NCBI GenBank assembly: GCA_009602725.1
Contig: WELB01000009.1
Location: 943,713 to 961,683, forward strand
Source: Spirogloea muscicola
Taxonomy: Eukaryota; Streptophyta; Zygnematophyceae; Spirogloeales; Spirogloeaceae
Length of the DNA: 17,971 bases
Reading direction: 5' to 3'
In this document: piece after piece, positions 1 through 8,125 of the stretch
Layout of the letters: the number at the start of each line of letters is the position of its first letter
Numbering within the stretch: position 1 is the first letter of the stretch
The notes under the pieces: generated by a model
What the model saw: only the letters and a program-made list of their open reading frames with translations
The model's database searches: none
What the model was told of the DNA's origin: nothing
Position numbers and translations under genes: made by a program

Positions 1-4
1 CCTC

Positions 5-240
5 GCTGCTGCCTCTGGCTCTGTCCAGGGGACCCACTTCCAGGACCCTAGCCTCTCTGATTTGCGGCTGCTTAGCAGGGGTTACTGAGTAATTTGTAGC
101 TGCTTTCTTTCTTTGTGAGCTTTGGTTTCTTAGCGCTTCCTCTGGCTTCCTCTGGCCCCCTTCTCGTTCTTTGTTCATTCTTTTTTGGGCTGGCTTGTCC
201 AGCCCCTATCCTCAATGGGCGAGCCCTTTCTTCTCCCTGC
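5..240 (+). repeat. Dispersed repeat copy, left copy of a direct pair
   Basis: This stretch closely matches 1810-2025 in the same orientation, sharing the blocks CCAGGGGACCCACTTCCAG, GGCTGCTTAGCAGGGGTTAC, TTAGCGCTTCC and CTCAATGGGCGAGC. It ends in the stem-loop module GGGCTGGCTTGTCCAGCCC (187-205). Reading frames across it share no homology I recognise and are best treated as noncoding. The two copies bracket the mitochondrial insert and a second repeat cluster, about 1.8 kb apart. Confidence 0.8.
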
Positions 241-444
241 GCCGCCCCGTGCACATTCTCGACCCCCCCCTTCAAATCCAAATCCGCCGGACCACGGTCA
301 CCCTGGCGCTCTTCAACTTTTTTGTCATTCTTCTTTCTGGGCTGGTCAATCTCAGCCATCGCCCTTCTACTGGAAGAAGTCTTCTCTTCTCGTGCGCCGT
401 CCCTGGTTCTCCTGCTTCTGTTGTCTTCTTCCTGAGTGGCCAAT
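241..444 (+). repeat. Second stem-loop repeat module
   Basis: Contains another copy of the core stem-loop module (339-357) followed by GCCATCGCCCTTCTACTGGAAGAAG, close to the copies at 1660-1700 and 17196-17240. A C-rich run lies at 264-273. I see no gene. The sequence changes sharply to AT-rich at about 445, where the mitochondrial insert starts. Confidence 0.6.
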
Positions 445-1094
<650 letters not shown>

Positions 1095-1100
1095 CGCTCC

Positions 1101-1278
1101 CTACTTAAAAAGAGAGACACTTCCAGGATAGGGCGGTGGCTGGGAGAAGGCCAAAAGACTGAAAGAGTCTTTCTGTATAGTGGCTGGTTGTTCCAGCCCC
1201 TATTCTCAATGTCTCTTTCTGCTTTCTTTCCTGCTGCTCAAGTCTTTCTTGCTTATTCTTCCTGGTGCTTGCCTACTT
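1101..1278 (+). repeat. Stem-loop repeat module beside the NUMT
   Basis: Includes a core stem-loop GGCTGGTTGTTCCAGCC (1182-1198) with the conserved flank CCCCTATTCTCAATG seen also at 1988-2004. The remainder is pyrimidine-rich. I see no gene here. Confidence 0.55.
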
Positions 1279-1345
1279 GTGCGTATCAGCCCATTCCGGC
1301 CCGGTAGAAAGTAGTTTCCGCGCGCCGGAATGGGCTGATACGCAC
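1279..1345. repeat. 67-bp perfect inverted repeat (miniature hairpin)
   Basis: Two 22-base arms (1279-1300 and 1324-1345) are exact reverse complements, beginning GTGCGTATCAGCCC and ending GGGCTGATACGCAC. The 23-base spacer contains GAAAGTAGTTTC, itself able to form a small stem. Perfect arms contrast with the diverged repeats around it, suggesting a recent insertion or selection on the structure. I see no clear target-site duplication; the flanks are ACTT on the left and TTCT on the right. Confidence 0.9.
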
Positions 1346-1555
1346 TTCTCTGCACAGCTGTCTATGTGCTTGTCTTTGCACTTCATCCTGCCCCGGTTCT
1401 GAGCTAGCGCCTAATGGCCCCTTCGTAATTTGGCCCCCTCGAACCTTGTCATAACTTTTCGGGCTGCCTTATCATAGCTCTTGCCCGCATCGAGAGAGCC
1501 ACTTGTACTTGGCCACTCAAGGCCCTCCATCATTTAACACTCATTCCATCTCACT
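1346..1555 (-). repeat. Family B dispersed repeat, inverted copy
   Basis: Read on the minus strand this matches the repeat copies at 9725-9855 and 16525-16800. The best stretch is 1505-1550, equivalent to GATGGAGGGCCTGAGTGGCC in the other copies, and CAGCTGTCTATGTGCTTG at 1358-1375 matches the next conserved block. An insertion of roughly 115 bases (about 1390-1505) separates the two blocks. Confidence 0.65.
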
Positions 1556-1800
1556 TACCTACGGCTGCTCAACGGGGTATTGAGCACCCAATGGCCACTT
1601 GAGGCGCTGTGTGCTTTTGCGCTTCGCTGGCCACTTCGAACTTCGTGCATTCATCGTCTGGGCTGGCCAATAACAGCCATCGCCTTCTTCTGGAAGACTC
1701 TTTCCGGCCCCTTCAGACCTTGTCCATCATTTTCGGACAGGGTTTTCACCAGATCCTTGCCCCCTTTGGATGAGCTTACTACTTTGCTGCTTTAGTCTGC
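1556..1800 (+). repeat. Dispersed repeat copy matching 17083-17245
   Basis: Shares long blocks in order with 17083-17245: CGGCTGCTCAACGGGG, TTGAGCACCCAATGGCCACT, CGCTGTGTGCTTT, a core stem-loop (1660-1678) and CTTCTGGAAGACTCTTTC. The following CTTGCCCCCTTTGGATGAGC (1757-1776) recurs inverted near 16810-16830. Reading frames through it are not conserved between copies, so I do not call a gene. Confidence 0.75.
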
Positions 1801-2345
1801 AGGCCTCCTTCCTTTCTGCCTCTGGCTCTGGCCAGGGGACCCACTTCCAGGAGCCCAGCATCTCTGATCTGCGGCTGCTTAGCAGGGGTTACTGAGTGTC
1901 TCGTAGCAGCTTTGTTTCTGTTACTTAGCGCTTCCCCTGGCCCCCTTCTCGTACTCTGTTCATTCTTTTTCGGGCTGGTTGTTCCAGCCCCTATTCTCAA
2001 TGGGCGAGCACTTTCTTCTTTTCTTTTGGGCTGGCCTCTCACAGCCTTCCTTATCTTGAAGGAGCTGTTTCTTTATTGGCCTGGCCTTTGCAGCTGAGTA
2101 GAGGTTATTGAGCTCCGTCTGCAAGAGCAGAGAGGGTAGTTTTTTTCTTGTGCCTTCCGGCCACATCAGACCTCGTCAAATCACTTGGGTAGGCCTCTCA
2201 CAGCCACTTCCTTACAGTGTAAGTGCATTTTCTCCTGCGCAGCCCTGGCTGGACTTCTTGACTCTTGCTTGCGCAGCTCACGGCGTCCCACCGGTGGCAG
2301 GTCGACTTCAACGCCGCTAACTCGCTAGCGCCGGTGTTTTTGATT
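1801..2345 (+). repeat. Repeat cluster with two complete stem-loop modules and one degenerate one
   Basis: Positions 1810-2025 repeat 5-240 directly. Stem-loops lie at 1972-1990 (GGGCTGGTTGTTCCAGCCC) and 2028-2046, with a degenerate one at 2187-2205. The part around 2295-2345, TCGACTTCAACGCCGCTAAC, is also related, inverted, to 8740-8770. No gene was recognised. Confidence 0.65.
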
Positions 2346-2640
2346 GCGCCTTTCAATTTCACTTACAGCCGTCCTTGGCCCACGCCTAGCATCTGCGAGC
2401 TGGCCGTGCTTTAGCTGCCGCCTCTAACTTTTGTCTGGGTATAGGCGGGGTGCCTCTCTCCCAGCTGCAACTTCATTGCTGCTGCTCACTCGTGGTTACT
2501 TAGCTTCCATTTGCAGTAGTCTCGTGTCTAGCTGTGTAGTCTAGGCGCCCTTTCGGCTCGTTGGGCCTTGTCTATTCTTTCTGGGCTGGCCTTTCTCAGC
2601 CCCTTCCTTCTATGGGAGAGCACTTAGCTGTTGTTGGCAT
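2346..2640 (+). repeat. Dispersed repeat copy matching 4670-4930
   Basis: Shared ordered blocks with 4670-4930 include CCCAGCTGC, GCTCACTCGTGG, TACTTAGCTTCCAT, TCTCGTGTCTAGCTGTGTAG and a stem-loop core (2583-2602) followed by CTTCTATGGGAGAGCACTT. It is the forward half of a loose inverted pair with 2867-2935. Confidence 0.65.
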
Positions 2641-2739
2641 CGGACTTGTAACCCCGCCGTTACGGACGCTTAACCTCGAGTCAAAGCTGAAGAGTAGTAT
2701 CGGTGGCGCGGCCCAGAGACTCGACATTCTCCCGCGCCC

Positions 2740-2830
2740 CACTGACGGGCAAGTGACGCGCGTGCGACTGACGCGTGCGACGCGCGGGTGACGCGCGAGG
2801 TTGACGCGCGGTGTGGCGCGCCTGCCGGCG
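2740..2830. repeat. CpG-dense TGACGCGCG-type degenerate tandem repeat
   Basis: About five imperfect copies of TGACGCGCG occur in about 65 bases (near 2754, 2769, 2779, 2789 and 2801), ending in GGCGCGCC. The TGACG core resembles the binding core of plant bZIP factors, but spacing is irregular and no gene start lies close by. A simple CpG-rich degenerate repeat is the safer reading. Confidence 0.55.
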
Positions 2831-2866
2831 ATGAGACGTGCTGGCGCGCCGCTTCTAGAAGAAAGA

Positions 2867-3235
2867 AAGTGCCCGCCCATTGAGAAGAGGGGCTGGCAAA
2901 GCCAACCCAAAAAGAATGGACAGTGTTCAAAGCCAAAGAAAGAAGTGCCGAAAAAGGACTACGCTACAAAGTGCAAGACGGTGCAGAGGGAGATGCAGAT
3001 GGATGCTCAGTATCCACGTGTGAGCAACAGCAGATCAGAGTAATTCGGGGCAGGAAAAGCGGCATTCTGCCGAGACCCGGAAGCAGCAGCCATAGCACGG
3101 CCAGCGCGCGCGTGGACCGCATGAGCCAAGCATCTCCGACCTGGGGCTGCTTAGCAGAGGTTACTGAGTGATTCTCCTGTAGCTCTTTTATTTTTGTCCA
3201 TTCTTTTTTGGCAGATTCTTTCCAACCCCCAACCC
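2867..3235. repeat. Foldback-like repeat with inverted stem-loop module
   Basis: The left end carries an inverted module (GGGGCTGGCAAAGCCAACCC at 2889-2908, then AAAAAGAATGGACA). The right end (about 3185-3225) carries a degraded forward counterpart, TGTCCATTCTTTTTTGG. Between them, 3050-3130 matches 8620-8700 (GCCGAGACCCGGAAGC, GCCATAGCACGGCC). The segment 3128-3175 matches 45-95 (GGCTGCTTAGCAGAGGTTAC). The right arm is poorly preserved. Confidence 0.5.
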
Positions 3236-3690
3236 GACCGTTGGCGCGCCCGCGCTTGCCCCCCGCGCCGCCGCCGCCGCCGCCGCGGCGGCGGCGGCGG
3301 TCCTTTCGCCCCCCGCTGCCGCCGGCTGGCGAGCTGGCGCCGACGAGCTCATGGCCGCGCCAGGCCCCGGGGCTTCTTCGGGCGCCACGCTCAAGGCCGC
3401 GCCAGACCCTGCCCCCGCCCCTCTGGTTGCCTCGCCGCTGCCGAGTTCCCCCGGTCACCCTCGGCTGGGCAGCAGTTCCCCGTGCCTGCGCCAGCGACAG
3501 CTGCTCCTCCCGACGCTTCAAGCCCCGCGGCGGCGGCCTCGGGCGCCCCGGCCTCCTCTACCCCGGCGGGAGCCGAGCTCGTCCTCCCCTACCAAGCGCC
3601 TCCTGTCTTCACGGGCAGCGACGGCCTGAGTACGAGCGAGGTTCTGTCCCTTCGGCCATCCAACTCTTGGCGGCCGCGGCACCACCGGCC
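3236..3690 (+). other. GC-rich block, possible degraded coding remnant
   Basis: Very GC-rich, with open but Ala/Pro/Arg-rich frames in several phases. One frame (from 3351) starts with ATG in a good context (GAGCTCATGG) and another contains AGAELVLPYQAPPVFTGSDG (around 3560-3625). Without an intact frame or recognisable domain I cannot call a gene. A frameshifted N-terminal region of a mobile-element protein is one possibility and a CpG island another. A perfect 30-base palindrome of CCG then CGG triplets lies at 3271-3300 and is expected to form a strong hairpin. Confidence 0.35.
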
Positions 3691-3692
3691 CT

Positions 3693-4371
3693 CCCTCCCC
3701 CTCCCGCCATCCCCCCTGCCATTGCTGCTTCCTCAACCTCCTCTTGCAGCCCCACAAGCGGTATAGGTCGAGTCGTCATGGCCCCCGTCAGCACGGCTCC
3801 CCCCGCTCTGTGGCACCTCCAACCCTCCCTCGCCCCTCCCGCCATCCCTCCTGCCATTGCTGCTTCCTCAACCTCCTCTAGCAGCCCCACAAGCGGTATA
3901 GGTCGAGTCGTCATGGCCCCCGTCAGCACGGCTCTCCCCGCTGTGTGGCACCTCCAACCCTCCCTCGCCCCTCCCGCCATCCCTCCTGCCATTGCTGCTT
4001 CCTCAACCTCCTCTAGCAGCCCCACAAGCGGTATAGGTCGAGTCGTCATGGCCCCCGTCAGCACGGCTCCCCCCGCTCTGTGGCACCTCCAACCCTCCCT
4101 CGCCCCTCCCGCCATCCCTCCTGCCATTGCTGCTTCCTCAACCTCCTCTAGCAGCCCCACAAGCGGTATAGGTCGAGTCGTCATGGCCCCCGTCAGCACG
4201 GCTCTCCCCGCTGTGTGGCACCTCCAACCCTCCTTTCCCCCACCCGCCCTCCCTCCTGCCATTGCTGCTTCCTCAACCTCCTCTAGCAGCTCCACAAGCG
4301 GTACCGGTCGAGTCGACATGGCCCCCGTCAGCACGGCTCCCCCCGCTCTGTGGCACCTCCGGCCCTCCTAG
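3693..4371 (+). repeat. Minisatellite, five units of 135 bp
   Basis: The block starting ATTGCTGCTTCCTCAACC occurs at 3721, 3856, 3991, 4126 and 4261, exactly 135 bases apart. Units 1, 3 and 5 read CTCCCCCCGCTCTGTGG where 2 and 4 read CTCTCCCCGCTGTGTGG, so the array alternates as a 270-bp higher-order unit. Because 135 is a multiple of three, frames stay open on both strands: a Pro/Ser-rich 45-residue repeat on plus, closing with TAG at 4369-4371, and one containing LLEEVEEAAMAGG on minus. No canonical ATG opens the plus frame upstream and I recognise no protein family. Coding is possible but unproven. Confidence 0.9.
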
Positions 4372-4503
4372 TATAGGGCGTCTTTTCATGTAGCCACATT
4401 CTTTGCGCTGCATTCTTTGCACTTTCTGCATTTTCTGCCTGAACAATGTAATGGCTTGAATTGGCCTCGCTTTAATTTCATGCGCACCGCGCGCCTTCTC
4501 TCT
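4269..4503 (+). repeat. 235-bp inverted duplicate of 17737-17971
   Basis: Base-by-base comparison finds no mismatch with the reverse complement of 17737-17971. The shared part covers the last minisatellite unit and its 3' tail (GTATAGGGCGTCTTTTCATG, then GAACAATGTAATGGCTTG). Similarity stops at 4503 just after CGCGCCTTCTCTCT, which is a candidate element end. On the other side it runs past the window edge. A diverged third tail lies at 6758-6885. Confidence 0.92.
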
Positions 4504-4961
4504 TTTGGCTGGCTTCTGCCAGCCCTTCTCTTCTATGGAATCTGGCCGCGCTTTCGCCTATGGGCGAGCTTTTTCTATCAGCCTAAGAGCCCTCTCGGGC
4601 GCAAGGAGCGTATCTCGGGCTTCCAGAAGGGAAGGCAGGCCACTCGCGAGCCGTGCTATGGGTGCTGCATCTGGGTCTCCCAGCTGCGAGTCACTCGGAT
4701 TTGCTGCGCTCACTCGTGGGTACTAAGCTTCCATCTGCATCGTCTCGTGTCAGCTGTGTGGTTTTTTTTCTCGGCCCCTTTTGGCTCTTTGAATCTTGTT
4801 CATGCTTTTTGGGCTGGCCTTTCCAGCTTCTTTTTTACTCTTTGGATTTTGTCCATTCTTTGTGGGCTGACATTTGTCAGCCCCTCTGCTCTGTATGCGA
4901 GCCATTTTCTTCCCAGCTCCCTTCTCTATGGGCGAGCTTCTTTCCAGAGACCCCTGAGGAG
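4504..4961 (+). repeat. Dispersed repeat with three stem-loop modules
   Basis: Core stem-loops lie at 4507-4524 (GGCTGGCTTCTGCCAGCC), 4811-4827 and 4864-4883 (GGGCTGACATTTGTCAGCCC). Positions 4610-4690, inverted, match the GCCATAGCACGG block at 3090 and 8660. Positions 4680-4935 match 2460-2625. The open frames that cross this stretch are Phe/Leu-rich and not conserved with the other copies, so I call no gene. Confidence 0.65.
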
Positions 4962-6545
4962 GGTGGTACAGTAAGCACTAAAGATAGGGTTGAGACCAGG
5001 CTCTGGACACCCGGTCAGGATCAGTGAGGCCCATGATAGAGAGAGCCGCAGCCCTGCTGCCGCCTGCTGCCACAGCCCGTTCACGCAGCCCTGCTGCTGC
5101 CTGCTGCTGCACACCGTCGCTGCAGCCCGTCCCTGCCATTCGTCACCTGCTCTCCTGTGAGTAAACTGTCCCCTAAACTGTCCCCTTACGCAGTTGCTAG
5201 CCCATACCCACGAGGTGAGTCGCCTCTTGTCAGCGGCGGCACAGGGCATGGTGTTCCACTGCGTTGTATGTGTGGTGCTTCACTGTGCTGAAGTTTCGCT
5301 TCTAAACCACCAGTCCGACATCGAGCTCTGTGGTTTCGCTTCTAAACCACCAGTTTGACATCGACTGATTGCGGGCCTTCAGCTCCACATGCACCTAACA
5401 TCGAGGTCAACGAACGGGTGAGGAAGTCCCAGGCATTGAAAATCCTTGAGGTGGAGGACAATATCACAGACTCCCACCACGCGGGGATGTCGATGGTGCC
5501 TCACACAGCACAAATCATGCCGGTATTTCCCGCACCCACACGGCGAGGTGCCCTGCCCACTAACTTGGCAGGCTGACGCGGCGGGCATGCCCAGCCGAGC
5601 GCCGTGGCTGACCTTGGCCGTCCCCAGTGGGATCCGCTGGTGATCCCGTGTTGGGGTGGCTATGTGCTGAGGTTCGACCACTGACCGCTCGTGTGTGTGC
5701 GGCGAGCAGAGAGTTCAATGCCTCAAGACCAGGGTCAGCTCCGGCGCTCGGCTGAGGCGCGCCCAGCCGTGCCAGCCTGTCAATATCGTGCCAACCTGAC
5801 AAATCGAGTGGGCAAGGCAGCCTCGCCGCTTAATTGCGGGAGATAATGGCATGGTTTGTGCTGTGTGAGGCACCATCAGCATCCCGGGTAGGGAGTGCGG
5901 CCACTTATCTTACAGGTAATCCTGCCGCGTGGTGCAGTATGAGAAAGCCCCTAGGGCTTTCATTTCAATACCTGGGACTTCTTCACGCGATCGTTGACCT
6001 CGACACATGGCGAGGTGCATGCGGAGCTGAAGACCCGCAATGTCGATGTATGCATGAAGGGCGTTGATTTCGTTTCGAAGATTACAACCGACAATTTCAA
6101 TCTTGATCATAAGATCGAAGGATCGGTGTTCAGTAATAGCATCCCGACCCCTATACACGCAGTCAGGACTTAGTACGTACTTGATGATTTGATCACTGGG
6201 GGTTTAGAAGCGAACCCCCAGCGCAGTGAAGCACCACGCAAACAATGCAGCGGAAAACCTTGCCCTGAGGCGCCGCCAACGAGCACGGCAACTCAACTCT
6301 GTCCCGGTAAGCACTTGTCCTTATTGGGAGCAGCCACAGTCTACTCACGGGAGAGCCGGTAAAGATCCGCAGTGACGGGCTGTGGCGACGGGCTGCAGCA
6401 GCAGGCAGCAGCAGGGCTGCGTCGACGGGCTGCAGCAGCAGGCGGCAGCAGGGCTGCGCCTCTCTCTCTCGTGGGCCTCGTTGATTTTCACTGGGTGTGC
6501 CGAGCTTGGTCTCAGCCCTACCTATCGTGCTTCATGTGCCAGAGG
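4962..6545. repeat. Giant diverged foldback element (long inverted repeat)
   Basis: The left arm (about 4962-5618) pairs with the reverse complement of the right arm (about 5729-6545). Matching blocks in order from the outside in include GCAGCCCTGCTGCCGCCTG, GTGGTGCTTCACTG, TTCGCTTCTAAACC, GGTCAACGA, AAGTCCCAG, GATGGTGCCTCACACAGCAC and CAGCCGAGCGCCG. Arms have clearly diverged, so this is an old structure and not an assembly fold. The right arm holds about 140 bases (6050-6190) with no partner on the left. The left arm has a 40-bp tandem duplication (TTTCGCTTCTAAACCACCAG at 5294 and 5334). The 110-base spacer includes a small hairpin, GGGATC(7)GATCCC at 5629-5647. No transposase or other protein domain was recognised. 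I found no convincing target-site duplication. Confidence 0.88.
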
Positions 6546-6757
6546 TCATTGGCTAGCCTTAAGGCTAGCCTTAAGGCCCACCTTCGTGAAGGCGGGCCCG
6601 ACCAGGGGGGGTACTAGTGCCAGGAGGTTCGTGACAACCACGCCACGCGGCTTCGATCTGGAAGCTGCGCGCCCTGCGCCTCACACTTGCGTCACAGGCG
6701 CGTCGCGGCGTCGCAGGGAATGGCAGGTATGTACTGACTTCACAGTGTCACCTTAGC
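6546..6757. other. Intergenic stretch, no gene seen
   Basis: Begins with a short tandem palindromic repeat, GGCTAGCCTTAA, present twice at 6551-6574 followed by GGCC. The rest is GC-rich without a recognisable product. Confidence 0.5.
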
Positions 6758-6885
6758 CACCTTAGCATAGGGCTTCATCCTAAGTAGCCCTATTTTCTGC
6801 TCTAGTATTTGCCCAAACAATGTATCGGTGTGCATTGGCCTCCCTTTCATTCCAAGCGCATTGCGCGCCTTCTCTCATTTTGCAG
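6758..6885 (+). repeat. Diverged copy of the 4371-4503 element tail
   Basis: Shares in order CTAGTAT, GAACAATGTA (here AAACAATGTATCGG), ATTGGCCTCCCTTTCATT and GCGCGCCTTCTCTC with 4371-4503. The divergence contrasts with the identical copy at 17737-17971 and implies more than one round of duplication of this tail. Confidence 0.65.
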
Positions 6886-7084
6886 ACCTGACCCCTTAAA
6901 GTCTCATCCCCCTTCCGGCCTTTTCTCTGACGGCCATTCGGACCAATCACAAGAGAGGTCGTTCACGTATCTCTGATGCGGAGTGGTGAAGCGGGATGGA
7001 TGGTGAAGGGCAGGGTGAAACGACAAAATGAAGCACAGGAACATTACCGTCTTGAGCGCCACTGTGGCGTTCGATGCTGGGCAC
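6886..7084. other. Upstream region of the tRNA gene, nothing recognised
   Basis: Single-copy as far as I can tell, without a coding frame or repeat block that I recognise. Polymerase III tRNA promoters are internal, so no upstream element is required. Confidence 0.4.
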
Positions 7085-7156
7085 GGGAGTTTGGTCTAGT
7101 GGTATGATTCTCGCTTCGGATGCGAGAGGTCCCGAGTTCGATTCTCGGAACTCCCC
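7085..7156 (+). tRNA. trnP-CGG: tRNA-Pro (anticodon CGG)
   Basis: A 72-nt cloverleaf can be drawn without gaps. The acceptor stem GGGAGTT (7085-7091) pairs with AACTCCC (7149-7155), and the discriminator base is C. The anticodon stem is CTCGC/GCGAG with loop TTCGGAT, so the anticodon is CGG at 7117-7119, reading proline CCG. The T arm is CCGAG-TTCGATT-CTCGG. Internal polymerase III boxes are present: an A box at TGGTCTAGTGG and a B box at GAGTTCGATTC. The sequence resembles plant and green-algal nuclear tRNA-Pro genes. No intron and no encoded CCA are present. A TTTT run at 7181-7184 could terminate transcription. Confidence 0.93.
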
Positions 7157-7528
7157 AACCCCCTGCCCCGCAGCAATTATTTTAGTTTCTCATTCTGCTC
7201 CCCCAAGACAATGGGGGATGTGGGGTTCTACTGGGTTGTTGACTGGATCTTTGTGAGTTTGCATCGCAGACCGTTCGATGCTTTTATCCAACGGTTTATG
7301 CGCGGCAGGAGGCGTGGTATGATTCTCGCTTCGGATGCGAGAGGTCCCGAGTTCGATTCTCGGAACTCCCCAACCCCCTGCCCCGCAGCAATAATTTTAG
7401 TTTCTCATTCTGCTCCCCCAAGACAATGGGGGATGTGGGGTTCTGCTGGGTTGTTGACTGGGTCTTTGTGAGTTTGCATCGCAGACCGTTCGATGCTTTT
7501 ATCCAACGGTTTATGCGCGGCAGGAGGC
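7099..7528 (+). repeat. Tandem duplication of 215 bp including most of the tRNA
   Basis: Unit 1 (7099-7313) and unit 2 (7314-7528) are adjacent and differ at three positions that I can see (ATTATTTT/ATAATTTT, TCTACTGG/TCTGCTGG, TGGATCT/TGGGTCT). The left breakpoint falls inside the D arm of tRNA-Pro, so the second unit lacks the tRNA 5' end. Each unit also contains a hairpin CCCCCA-AGACAA-TGGGGG. Confidence 0.92.
7314..7371 (+). pseudogene. 5'-truncated tRNA-Pro(CGG) pseudogene
   Basis: Identical to the intact gene from GTGGTATGATTC to the discriminator base, but the first 14 bases (the acceptor 5' strand and the start of the D arm) are replaced by CGGCAGGAGGC from the previous repeat unit. 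It has a B box but only part of an A box and cannot form an acceptor stem, so a functional tRNA is not expected. Confidence 0.88.
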
Positions 7529-7660
7529 GCGGCGCACGTCGAGTCCCGGAGCCTTTAACAGAGGAAATGGCGCACGATGCCCTCGAGGTGACGGTTTGGC
7601 CAACCCGAGCGCATATAATGGTTGGCCACCCTCATATAATGTACTGAAAATGGAGCAATA
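7529..7660. other. Short intergenic stretch
   Basis: Contains two direct copies of CATATAATG (7612-7620 and 7633-7641), each near a TTGGCCA block. They resemble TATA elements, but no gene follows them, so I assign no function. Confidence 0.3.
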
Positions 7661-8125
7661 GAAGAAAGTGCTCGCCCATAAAGAGAGGAGCTCGCTCACA
7701 GAGAAGAGGGGCTGGCAAAGCCAACTCAAAAAGAATGGTACAATGTCCAAATCCAAAGAGAGAGTTGCCGAGAAAAATTACACTACAAAACACTGCAAAA
7801 CACTAGACGATGCAGAAAAAGTGGCACTCCCAATGGGCGCAAGGGCTGCGAAAAAGCAGCCCAAAAAGAAAGACTTGACAAAGATTCGGATGGGCCTACA
7901 AGCGATTGGCAGCTACAAAGGGGCCTGAAGATGATATGTCAGAACAGGGGGAGGATGGATCACTCAGTAGTTACGAGTGAGGAGCCTCAGATCCGACAAA
8001 CTCTCTGCCGTATTGCAGAGGGAAGCTCAGTACCCGCGGGTGAGCGTAGTGTAGTCCTTTTTCGACATATTTTTCTGTTTTGGCTTTGGATATTGTCCAT
8101 TCTTTGCCAGCCCCTCTTTTCTACG
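7660..8125. repeat. Foldback element built from the stem-loop module
   Basis: The left arm (about 7697-7793) and right arm (about 8047-8122) are inverted copies. Shared blocks on the left-arm strand are GAGGGGCTGGCAAAG, AAGAATGG, CAATGTCCAAATCCAAA and GAAAAATTACACTAC. The spacer (7794-8046) has no recognisable gene. A weak 86-codon frame crosses the left arm but only reflects the repeat. Confidence 0.7.

Noticed and set aside
3208-4371. 387-codon Pro/Ala/Ser-rich open frame on the plus strand as a gene
   Set aside because: It opens at a TTG and not an ATG, is low-complexity, and most of it is the 135-bp minisatellite, which is open on both strands because of its length.
4962-6545. Reading the large inverted repeat as an assembly artefact
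   Set aside because: The arms differ by many substitutions and by indels (140-base unpaired island, 40-bp tandem duplication), which a false fold would not show.
7612-7641. Two CATATAATG boxes as promoter elements
   Set aside because: No gene with a start in a suitable position follows; the next sequence is a foldback repeat.
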